A DNA stretch of 6,946 bases. Source: DATIJC01 sp035479015 (GTDB lineage: Bacteria > Patescibacteriota > Microgenomatia > UBA1400 > UBA12028). This document shows, piece after piece, positions 1-5,761 of this stretch. How positions within the stretch are numbered: the stretch's first letter is position 1; every line of letters starts with the position of its first letter. The translations under genes and the position numbers were made by a program. The stretch spans positions 1-6,946 of the forward strand of contig DATIJC010000016.1 of assembly GCA_035479015.1 (NCBI GenBank), in the 5' to 3' direction. The notes beneath the pieces are model-generated. The model was not told the DNA's origin, did no database searches, and worked only from the letters and a program-made list of their open reading frames with translations.

Positions 1-797
1 TTGAAAACTTTCCTGGGTTCCCAGAAGGGGTCGATGGACCGACATTAATGATGGACATGCGCAAACAAGCTGAGAAATTTGGAACGCACATCATTGACAA
101 AAACGTCACAAAAGTGGATTTTAGTTCGCAGCCTTTTAAAGTGTGGAGCGGGGAGGAAGAGTATCAAGCAAAAGCTGTACTTATCTCCACTGGCGCAGAA
201 AGTGTTTGGCTCAGCGTCCCTGGCGAATCACAGTTTATCGGCAGGGGAGTCTCTAGCTGTGCGGTGTGTGATGCGGCATTTTTCAGGGAAAAAGATACAT
301 TTGTGATTGGCGGTGGTGATGCGGCTATGGAAGATGCTCTGGCGCTGACGAAATTTGCCAAGTCAGTCACGCTCGTCCACCGCCGTGATGCATTCAAGGC
401 AAGTCAAATCATGCAGGATAGAGTGCTGAAAAATCCAAAGGTAAAAGTCATTTGGAACAGTAGTGTGAAAGAAATTAAAGGAAGTGAGCATGTAACTTCA
501 GTGGTGCTTGAAGAGGTAAACACAAAGGCAATTCAAGAACTACCGGCGGATGGAGTGTTCGTCGCGATCGGGCATAGACCATCTACTGAAATTTTTTCAG
601 GCCAGATTCAGCTGGATGAGCGAGGATTCATTAGTACAAAATTAGGTTTGGAAAATTATCCAACTATGACCTCTGTAGAAGGCGTATTTGCTGCAGGCGA
701 CTGTGTCGATCACCGCTACAAACAAGCAATAACTGCTGCCGGGTATGGGTGTATGAGTGCATTAGATATAGAATGGTGGTTGACCGAAAAACTCTAA
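1..797 (+). CDS. trxB: Thioredoxin reductase, 5' end outside the window
   Basis: Cytoplasmic FAD/NADPH flavoenzyme that reduces thioredoxin. The reading frame is open from base 3, before the first ATG at 48, and its first residues (ENFPGFPEG) match the usual TrxR segment after the FAD-binding Rossmann motif. The gene therefore continues upstream; about 264 of the roughly 310 residues usual for the family are visible, and the N-terminal GxGxxG is missing. Seen here: the redox-active CAVC (codons at 258-269; CATC in many homologues), followed by DAA instead of the common DGF; the NADPH-binding GGGDAA (309-326); HRRDAFKA, with Lys where E. coli has the last Arg of its NADP-phosphate-binding set; and the C-terminal FAD motif GVFAAGDCVD, followed by QAITAAGYG. 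The DsbA-like gene follows 31 bases downstream, so the two may form a thiol-redox pair. The family assignment is secure. Ferredoxin- or otherwise-dependent TrxR-like enzymes are unlikely given the intact NADPH motif. Confidence 0.95.
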   Translation, partial: ENFPGFPEGVDGPTLMMDMRKQAEKFGTHIIDKNVTKVDFSSQPFKVWSGEEEYQAKAVLISTGAESVWLSVPGESQFIGRGVSSCAVCDAAFFREKDTFVIGGGDAAMEDALALTKFAKSVTLVHRRDAFKASQIMQDRVLKNPKVKVIWNSSVKEIKGSEHVTSVVLEEVNTKAIQELPADGVFVAIGHRPSTEIFSGQIQLDERGFISTKLGLENYPTMTSVEGVFAAGDCVDHRYKQAITAAGYGCMSALDIEWWLTEKL

Positions 798-808
798 TCA
801 AGTAGAGT
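780..808 (+). promoter_or_regulatory. Candidate sigma-70-type promoter for the DsbA-like gene
   Basis: TTGACC (780-785, 5/6 match to TTGACA) is separated by 17 bases from TAGAGT (803-808, 4/6 match to TATAAT). It straddles the trxB stop codon. A transcript would begin near 815, just ahead of the Shine-Dalgarno at 818-822. The spacing is ideal but the -10 is weak, so read-through from trxB is an equally good explanation for expression of the next gene. Confidence 0.3.
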
Positions 809-817
809 AAGCGGATC

Positions 818-822
818 AGGAG
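818..822 (+). promoter_or_regulatory. Shine-Dalgarno AGGAG for the DsbA-like gene
   Basis: AGGAG lies six bases before the ATG at 829 and fixes that start. It shows that this organism does use Shine-Dalgarno initiation, which makes its absence in front of 1599 and 5762 meaningful. Confidence 0.75.
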
Positions 823-828
823 AAAATT

Positions 829-1584
829 ATGATTTCAAAAAAAATGTTAGCAGAAATTACACCTACAGTCATGCTTGTGACGAATATTCTCTCGACACTT
901 TCTCTTGTGGTCATAGCGATGGTAGCTGTTCTTTGGTGGAGAGCTGGAGGAGGATTTACCTCTTCGACAACCAGTGCCCCCACAGCTGCAGCACCCAGCG
1001 CTCCCGATGCAGGCGGCGCGGCACCAGTGTCACAGCTCTCTGATGCCCAGTGGAAAGATCTGCTCAAAAACTATGAAGGTCAGATTGGCAATAAGAACGC
1101 CAAGATCACCATGGTAGAGTTTACTGACTACCAGTGTCCATTCTGTGAGCAGTTCTTTACTAATACGCTCGGTCAGATCAAAAAGAACTTTATTGATACA
1201 AACAAAGTGAATTTAGAAGTGCATGACTATCCACTTCCATTCCACCCGAATGCACATATTGCTGCTGAGTTTGTCCGCTGCGGCAACGAACAGGGTAAGT
1301 TCTGGCAAGCGCATGATGCACTATTCTCAAAGCAGAGTGAGTGGGTAAACCTGTCTGATCCCAAGCCAAAATTCCAAGAATATGCTGGCTCTATGGGTGC
1401 GAATGTGAGCAAGCTTATGAGTTGTGTGACAAGTGGCAAGTATAAGCAAGCTGTCGATGATGACGTCGCTCTAGGAAATAAAGTAGGTGTGTCAGGAACA
1501 CCTAGCTTCTTTGTGAATGGCAAGCTCGTCGTAGGCGCACTCCCATACGCCCAGTTTGAGACTGAGCTAAACAGCGCGAAGTAG
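829..1584 (+). CDS. Membrane-anchored DsbA-like thiol:disulfide oxidoreductase
   Basis: Predicted extracytoplasmic thioredoxin-fold protein of 251 residues that forms or isomerises disulfides in exported proteins. Residues about 14-37 form one hydrophobic segment (signal anchor, ending in VLWW). Residues about 40-68 are an Ala/Pro/Ser/Thr/Gly-rich linker. A DSBA-like domain of the Thioredoxin_4 type then runs to the end. The active site CPFC (C103-C106) follows VEFTDYQ, and the cis-Pro loop is GTPSFF (P225), both typical. C151 and C199 lie at positions where this subgroup often has a second disulfide; that pairing is an inference. The start is supported by the AGGAG ribosome site. It follows trxB by 31 bases. 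No DsbB or VKOR partner is visible here, so how it is reoxidised cannot be said. DsbA-like oxidase is favoured over DsbC/G isomerase because there is no dimerisation domain. Confidence 0.9.
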   Translation: MISKKMLAEITPTVMLVTNILSTLSLVVIAMVAVLWWRAGGGFTSSTTSAPTAAAPSAPDAGGAAPVSQLSDAQWKDLLKNYEGQIGNKNAKITMVEFTDYQCPFCEQFFTNTLGQIKKNFIDTNKVNLEVHDYPLPFHPNAHIAAEFVRCGNEQGKFWQAHDALFSKQSEWVNLSDPKPKFQEYAGSMGANVSKLMSCVTSGKYKQAVDDDVALGNKVGVSGTPSFFVNGKLVVGALPYAQFETELNSAK

Positions 1585-1586
1585 GC

Positions 1587-1592
1587 TATAAT
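1587..1592 (+). promoter_or_regulatory. Perfect -10 box TATAAT placed for a leaderless mRNA
   Basis: TATAAT lies six bases before the ATG at 1599, so transcription would be expected to begin at or next to the A of the start codon. No Shine-Dalgarno precedes this ATG. No convincing -35 is seen 16-18 bases upstream (TGAGCT at 1563-1568 is poor). The same arrangement recurs in front of mnmA. Confidence 0.6.
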
Positions 1593-1598
1593 TGCAGC

Positions 1599-2492
1599 AT
1601 GCGAAAAAGACTGCTGGTTGCTGTTTTACTGATTGGCTATGGTTTTTCGAACGTGTCCCTTGCATATGCGCAGAAGCCCTCTGCAACTGCATCCGCACAA
1701 GCGACGGTGAGCGCAGAGCCAAGCTCTGTATCTGTTGTTCTGCCCAAGATCCCGACAAATGATATTACCCGTGTACAAGAGACCAAGAGCGAAAGTCAGC
1801 AGCTACTTGAAGATCAGCAAATTGGACCGCTTAGCATCACTACTTTCCTGCGCCATGCGATCCGCCTAGCCGTGAGCAGAGGAATACCGATCAACCTCAT
1901 CGTCTTTATCCTGCTATTTCCAATCATTTCCTTGGTCATAGCGATGTCGCGTCACATTATAGGCATTGGCGGACTCTCAATCTATGCGCCTGCTGCTCTA
2001 GCTATCGCACTGCTCTCACTAGGTATCGTACCGGGCGCCGTATTATTCGTTTGTGTGCTGGTTCTGGCATCTGTCGGTCATATGCTGCTCCCTGCATTAA
2101 AGCTGCAGTATATGCCTAGAACTTCACTGCTTTTTTGGTTCGTTTCCATAGGGATGTTTTTCTTATTGCTAGCATCCACGTATCTTCACACTGCCTCCTC
2201 ACAACTAAATGTATTTGCACTGTTTATTCTTATCCTCTTATCTGAGGACTTTTTGGAAATTCAAAGTAATCGTACGGGGAAAATCGCTGTGCGTCGCGCT
2301 GTTGAAACATTCATTTTGGGGCTTCTGTGTGCACTGCTTATTGGTTCTCAGAGTTTACAAAGTATTGTGCTACTTTATCCGGAAGCTACACTCGTTTTAA
2401 TCGCATTTTTGGATATTTTAGTTGGAAAATATCTAGGACTTCGTCTCTCAGAATGGTTCCGTTTCCGCGCCATCATGGAGACGGAAGAATAA
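1599..2492 (+). CDS. 7TM membrane protein of the transglutaminase-associated family, lacking the transglutaminase domain
   Basis: Integral membrane protein of 297 residues. Residues 1-24 look like a signal peptide (MRKR, hydrophobic core, AYA before Q25). Residues about 25-92 are a short exported segment, Ala/Ser/Thr-rich at first and polar later. From about 98 onward come roughly seven hydrophobic helices (about 98-117, 124-141, 143-165, 176-195, 202-217, 235-256, 258-277). RHIIGIGGLSIYAPA, the loop LPALKLQYMPRTSLL, SEDFLEI and the end GKYLGLRLSEWFRFR match what I recall of the 7TM_transglut family (the UUP1-type protein), in which the helices usually follow an inactive transglutaminase domain. 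The segment of about 65 residues here is too short to hold one. In known clusters such proteins sit beside RimK-like ligases and a RimB-like protease, exactly as here: the ligase gene starts one base after the stop. It may anchor or transport the substrate or product of the ligases; this is inferred. Confidence 0.8.
   Translation: MRKRLLVAVLLIGYGFSNVSLAYAQKPSATASAQATVSAEPSSVSVVLPKIPTNDITRVQETKSESQQLLEDQQIGPLSITTFLRHAIRLAVSRGIPINLIVFILLFPIISLVIAMSRHIIGIGGLSIYAPAALAIALLSLGIVPGAVLFVCVLVLASVGHMLLPALKLQYMPRTSLLFWFVSIGMFFLLLASTYLHTASSQLNVFALFILILLSEDFLEIQSNRTGKIAVRRAVETFILGLLCALLIGSQSLQSIVLLYPEATLVLIAFLDILVGKYLGLRLSEWFRFRAIMETEE
2483..2487 (+). promoter_or_regulatory. Shine-Dalgarno GGAAG for the ligase-retropepsin gene
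   Basis: GGAAG lies six bases before the ATG at 2494, inside the last codons of the 7TM gene. It supports this start and translation from a shared mRNA. Confidence 0.5.
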
Positions 2493-2493
2493 A

Positions 2494-3777
2494 ATGGTAA
2501 AAGCTTCTCACATCCTGGGCTTAAACGCCCGCAACCAACTCTACGAACCGCTTAATAGTGCGGCAGCAGTAAAGTTTGGAACATCAAAATTGCGTGCGAA
2601 GCAGTTTTTAGCCAAACACGGAATAATAGTAGCGCAGTTGTACGCGCAGATTGATGATGAAGACCGTTTACGCAAATTTTCCTGGAGTTCAATCGATGGT
2701 CCATTTGTGATTAAACCTGCCAATGGAAGTGCGGGTAAGGGTGTGCTGGTGATCAAGAAAAAGAAGAAGCATGAGTCAATCTGGGTTGACCTAGAGGACA
2801 GGGAACTGCGCGCGCAGGATTTAAACCTACATGTGAGTAATATTCTGCAGGGCGAGTACAGTACGTGGGGCAGTAAGCCCCAGGCACTAATAGAAGAGCG
2901 TGTGCCACTGCATCCGGATTTGGCGGATATTGTGGAACTAGGGACACCGGATATCCGTGTCATAGTTTTTAATAATATTCCGGTGATGGCAGAACTTCGC
3001 TTACCTACCAAGGCATCGGGTGGACGGGCCAACTTACACCAGGGAGCAATTGGTCTTGGTGTGGATTTTGGCACTGGTGAGACAACCAGTGGAGTTACAG
3101 GAGGCAACAAAATCTTTACCAAATTTCCTGGAACCGACCGCTCTACGGCAGGTATTCCCGTGCCATACTGGACCGATATTCTCAAGATAGCGGTGCGGGC
3201 CGCAAATGCCACGGGTTTTGCATACGTTGGCGTAGATCTCTTTATGCACCCGGAAAAAGGACCGATGGTAGCAGAATTAAACCGCGCTCCCGGACTGGCG
3301 ATCCAACTTGCCAATCACGCAGGTTTAAAACGGCGCCTGCAGCGGGTAGAAGAAATGGAAGCCCGCAATGTCTCACATGCGGTGCGGATAGCGCAGAGCC
3401 TATTTGCGCAAAATATTCCACCTTCACAGGAAAGTGATGTGGACTTAACGATCATCGCACCGAAGGAAAAAGTGCTGGTCTATGATGCAAATGACAAAGA
3501 CCACGAATCGAATGCAATTATGAACACAGGGAGATTCCGCAGTGCAATTTCCCACTCCTATGCACAGCATTTGGGATTATTTACACCCAGTGAATTTTTG
3601 TGGAAACAGGAAATCGAAGGGGAAGGAAAGGTGCCTGTGATTGAGGTGACTGTCAAAATCCGTCATAAGGTCATCAAGACTAGTATGATCGTGACCAAAA
3701 AACTAGATCACTCGCGCAGTCCCATTGAAATTGGCCGTAAGGATCTAGGTGGATTTTTGGTGGGAGAGCCGCTATGA
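2494..3777 (+). CDS. RimK-like ATP-grasp ligase fused to a retropepsin/RimB-like domain with NTG in place of DTG
   Basis: Two-domain protein of 427 residues. Residues 1 to about 285 are an ATP-grasp ligase of the alpha-L-glutamate ligase-related type (TIGR02291-like, normally a stand-alone protein of about 320 residues). Visible motifs are VIKPANGSAGKG (K74 and the Gly-rich loop), IEERV (E134/E135), DIRVIVFNNIPVMAELRLPT, NLHQGAIGLGV, and the metal/ATP set D248, E261 and N263 (VDLF...AELNRAPG). Such enzymes join a carboxylate, often of a peptide or protein, to an amine with ATP. Residues about 323-427 match the RimB-like 'ATP-dependent zinc protease' family, a retropepsin fold: NTGRFRSAISHSYAQHLGL, then PVIEVTVKIRHKVIKT and the closing SPIEIGRKDLGGFLV. 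The catalytic Asp of the family DTG is Asn (N344, codon AAC at 3523-3525), so proteolysis is probably lost or altered. The gene is one base after the 7TM gene and overlaps the next by four bases (ATGA). The substrate is unknown. Confidence 0.85.
   Translation: MVKASHILGLNARNQLYEPLNSAAAVKFGTSKLRAKQFLAKHGIIVAQLYAQIDDEDRLRKFSWSSIDGPFVIKPANGSAGKGVLVIKKKKKHESIWVDLEDRELRAQDLNLHVSNILQGEYSTWGSKPQALIEERVPLHPDLADIVELGTPDIRVIVFNNIPVMAELRLPTKASGGRANLHQGAIGLGVDFGTGETTSGVTGGNKIFTKFPGTDRSTAGIPVPYWTDILKIAVRAANATGFAYVGVDLFMHPEKGPMVAELNRAPGLAIQLANHAGLKRRLQRVEEMEARNVSHAVRIAQSLFAQNIPPSQESDVDLTIIAPKEKVLVYDANDKDHESNAIMNTGRFRSAISHSYAQHLGLFTPSEFLWKQEIEGEGKVPVIEVTVKIRHKVIKTSMIVTKKLDHSRSPIEIGRKDLGGFLVGEPL
3762..3766 (+). 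promoter_or_regulatory. Shine-Dalgarno GGGAG for the DUF1704 gene
   Basis: GGGAG is seven bases before the ATG at 3774, which shares the ATGA junction with the upstream stop. This implies translational coupling between the ligase-retropepsin protein and the metallopeptidase. Confidence 0.6.
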
Positions 3778-4736
3778 CGCTTATTCAAAAAATAAATCCC
3801 ATTAATAAGGAAGCAGAGAAGAAAAAGTTTTTCTTCGACCCCAATTACAATCCGCAGTTTATCTATCCTGAGCCGATTACTAAAGAAGAACTACTTCACT
3901 ATGGTCCGATCGAAGACACGTATCTAGCAAAGGCCGAGCATATATTAAATACAGTTTTGAAAAAATACGGAACTGAAACAAAATATTTGGAGGAAACCGG
4001 GGGAAAAACTCTAACGAGACCAGAAGTAGAGAAACAAATTCAGGACTATTTAGTAAAAAATGGCTTGGAAAAGTTGGTACAAGTGCATTTTTCCTCGAAT
4101 ATTATTTCCAGAACTTTGGTCGATAAACATGACTTGTATTTGCGCTTGCCAATAAACTACAGGGAAAATGCTTTTGTCGGAGTACTCGATCATGAGATAG
4201 GAACGCATATAATTCGAAGAATTAACGATGAGCGACAGCCTTGGCTTCACAATAGAGAGAAGTATAATCTGGGAGATTATGTGGAAACAGAGGAAGGTAT
4301 GGCGTCCTTGCACGCCAATTTACATCTTGAGAAACCCTATATGTGGTTTAGCGCTTTATATTATTACGCCACGTATAAGAGCAAGCAACTAACTTTTTCA
4401 GAATTATTTTTTGATCTAAAGAAGTATTCGGACGATAGAGAAAGAAGGTGGAAAATCTGTTTGCGAGCAAAACGAGGTATTAGTGATACATCGGTTCCAA
4501 ATGCATTAGCAAAGGATCAAGTATATCTTCGGGGGATGATCCACATGCTTGAATGGCTGGAAAAGAATAACTACGACCCTAGGCCATTGTATGTGGGTAA
4601 GCTAGCTGTAGAGGATATAGATAAAATTAAAGATCAAAGCAGGCATGACATACTGTTGCCGCAATTTTTGCAAGAAGATGCTTTAAAAGAGTACAAATCA
4701 CTAGTAATAGGGATTAAAAAACAAAATAGTCTATAA
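3774..4736 (+). CDS. DUF1704 (QEGLA-motif, MATCAP-like) zinc metallopeptidase
   Basis: Protein of 320 residues with no signal peptide or membrane segment, so probably cytoplasmic. It belongs to the DUF1704 family, annotated in bacteria as 'flavohemoglobin expression-modulating QEGLA motif protein' and related to the eukaryotic tyrosine carboxypeptidase MATCAP. The zinc site is visible: HEIGTH (H140, E141, H145; the family's HExxxH spacing) and the third ligand E174 in EEGMA (residues 173-177), the counterpart of QEGLA with Gln replaced by Glu and Leu by Met. LYLRLPINYRENAFVGVLDHE before the zinc site and AKDQVYLRGMIHMLEWL near 246-262 also fit the family. Catalytic residues are intact, so a peptidase that trims or recycles the ligase product is plausible; the substrate is not known. 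The start overlaps the upstream stop by four bases. G+C is lower than in the two preceding genes (19 of 60 in the blocks at 4081 and 4381, against 34 of 60 at 3181). Confidence 0.85.
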   Translation: MTLIQKINPINKEAEKKKFFFDPNYNPQFIYPEPITKEELLHYGPIEDTYLAKAEHILNTVLKKYGTETKYLEETGGKTLTRPEVEKQIQDYLVKNGLEKLVQVHFSSNIISRTLVDKHDLYLRLPINYRENAFVGVLDHEIGTHIIRRINDERQPWLHNREKYNLGDYVETEEGMASLHANLHLEKPYMWFSALYYYATYKSKQLTFSELFFDLKKYSDDRERRWKICLRAKRGISDTSVPNALAKDQVYLRGMIHMLEWLEKNNYDPRPLYVGKLAVEDIDKIKDQSRHDILLPQFLQEDALKEYKSLVIGIKKQNSL

Positions 4737-4748
4737 CAAAGAGAACTT

Positions 4749-5738
4749 ATGCTTAGTTGGTCAACATATTTCATGTGTGAGGAGCTCAAGAAAAGGGGAT
4801 ACTCTACGATTAGTTTTGATAATCAATTTATTGTTCATGTATCAAAGAATGATAAACACTTTTATATCCATGCTGGGAATGGGCCAAGAGAACAAATGGC
4901 AACCTACATGTTGTGTAGAAATAAATACACGATGAAGCAGGTGGTCACAAAATTTGGATTCCCCACCTCAAAATTCATGAAAATCACGCCTAAAACAACT
5001 GACGATGTCTCTCAATTACAATTCCCACTTGTGTTAAAACCTCTAGATCGATTTGGTGGAACGGGAGTAGTAGTCGGCATCATCTCTTTGGAAGATGTAA
5101 GAAAGTATTTTGAGAAACATCCAACCTATGAAGAAGCTTTGGCGGAAGAAATGCTGGAAGGAGAGGATACCCGTATTCTGATCGTCCGAGGTAAATTTTT
5201 TGCTGGGGCCAAACGTATCCCCGCATTTGTAAATGGCGATGGAGCACATACAATTCAAGAATTAGTATGGATTGAAAACGAAAGAAGAGCAAAAATTAAA
5301 GCAGACGACGAAAAAAATCAAACATACACGACAGACTTAGACCTCATTCTTTTTGACGACGATTCGCTTTCGCTTCTACAAGAAACCGGTTTGTCGGCAC
5401 AATCTATTCCGAAAGTGGGACAAAGGGTTTTTGTGCGGAAGAACGCGAATACATCTACCGGCGGCATATCGATAGATGTAACCGATCAAGTTGGTCCGGA
5501 AATTAGAAGCCAATGTGAGCAATTGGCAGAAGTGCTGGATATGGGACTGGCTGGTATAGATGTCATGACGAAGGACTTATCAAAGCCTTTAAATATTGAA
5601 GAACGGTCGGGAATAATAGAAGTGAATAGCTCACCAGGTCTTGATTTACATATCCTCACGGATGAAGGCCAGCGGCACAATCCTGTGCCACTGATTGTCG
5701 ATGAGATTGAAGAATATTTGGCAAAAGAAGATAAATAG
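4749..5738 (+). CDS. ATP-grasp ligase resembling the cyanophycin synthetase ATP-grasp module
   Basis: Cytoplasmic ligase of 329 residues, expected to form an amide bond through an acyl phosphate. Residues about 1-75 are a pre-ATP-grasp region ending in MATYMLCRNKYTMKQVV..FGFPTS. The ATP-grasp follows: VLKPLDRFGGTGV (K97 and the Gly-rich loop), LAEEMLEGEDTRILIVRGKF (E134, R142), AGAKRIPAFVNGDGAHTIQELV, the segment KVGQRVFVRKNANTSTGG (223-239), and the metal set D271, E291, N293 (GIDV...IIEVNSSPGLDLH). The GDG.HTI, N.STGG and EVN..PGL pattern is that of the ATP-grasp domain of cyanophycin synthetase and of the GshAB/GshF type. The N-terminal domain and the C-terminal Mur-ligase half of CphA are absent, so cyanophycin synthesis itself is unlikely. 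The gene begins 12 bases after the DUF1704 gene, with only a weak purine stretch (AAAGAGAA) as ribosome site. It is A+T-rich like its upstream neighbour. The acyl donor and amine acceptor are unknown. Confidence 0.85.
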   Translation: MLSWSTYFMCEELKKRGYSTISFDNQFIVHVSKNDKHFYIHAGNGPREQMATYMLCRNKYTMKQVVTKFGFPTSKFMKITPKTTDDVSQLQFPLVLKPLDRFGGTGVVVGIISLEDVRKYFEKHPTYEEALAEEMLEGEDTRILIVRGKFFAGAKRIPAFVNGDGAHTIQELVWIENERRAKIKADDEKNQTYTTDLDLILFDDDSLSLLQETGLSAQSIPKVGQRVFVRKNANTSTGGISIDVTDQVGPEIRSQCEQLAEVLDMGLAGIDVMTKDLSKPLNIEERSGIIEVNSSPGLDLHILTDEGQRHNPVPLIVDEIEEYLAKEDK

Positions 5739-5746
5739 CTTCTCCT

Positions 5747-5755
5747 TGATACAAT
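5747..5755 (+). promoter_or_regulatory. Extended -10 promoter TGATACAAT placed for leaderless mnmA mRNA
   Basis: TG-n-TACAAT (TG at 5747-5748, TACAAT at 5750-5755) is an extended -10 with one mismatch to TATAAT. It lies in the 23-base gap after the ligase gene, and six bases separate it from the ATG at 5762, the same geometry as at 1587-1601. No Shine-Dalgarno precedes this ATG and no clear -35 is seen, as expected for an extended -10. Transcription would begin at about 5761-5762. Confidence 0.6.
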
Positions 5756-5761
5756 ACATGG

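Noticed and set aside
2753..2770. A-rich run encoding consecutive lysines in the ATP-grasp domain, a possible slippage site
   Set aside because: The As are broken up by Gs (longest run five), and the frame continues normally into conserved ATP-grasp motifs, so nothing suggests programmed frameshifting.
2541..3314. Open frame of 257 codons on the minus strand, inside the ligase-retropepsin gene
   Set aside because: It lies wholly antisense to a gene with clear ATP-grasp motifs, and its product has no recognisable domain and a biased composition. It is a shadow of the coding strand.
4732..4737. TATAAC as a -10 box for the second ATP-grasp gene
   Set aside because: It is made largely by the TAA stop codon context, has no -35 or TG extension, and lies 11 bases from the ATG, unlike the two six-base cases. 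Co-transcription with the upstream gene is simpler.
4749..5738. Calling this gene cyanophycin synthetase
   Set aside because: Only the ATP-grasp module is present. The Mur-ligase half and the N-terminal domain needed for cyanophycin synthesis are absent.
5741..5747. TCTCCTT, resembling the 16S rRNA anti-Shine-Dalgarno
   Set aside because: It is a short pyrimidine stretch with no purine-rich partner nearby that would form a hairpin. Probably chance.
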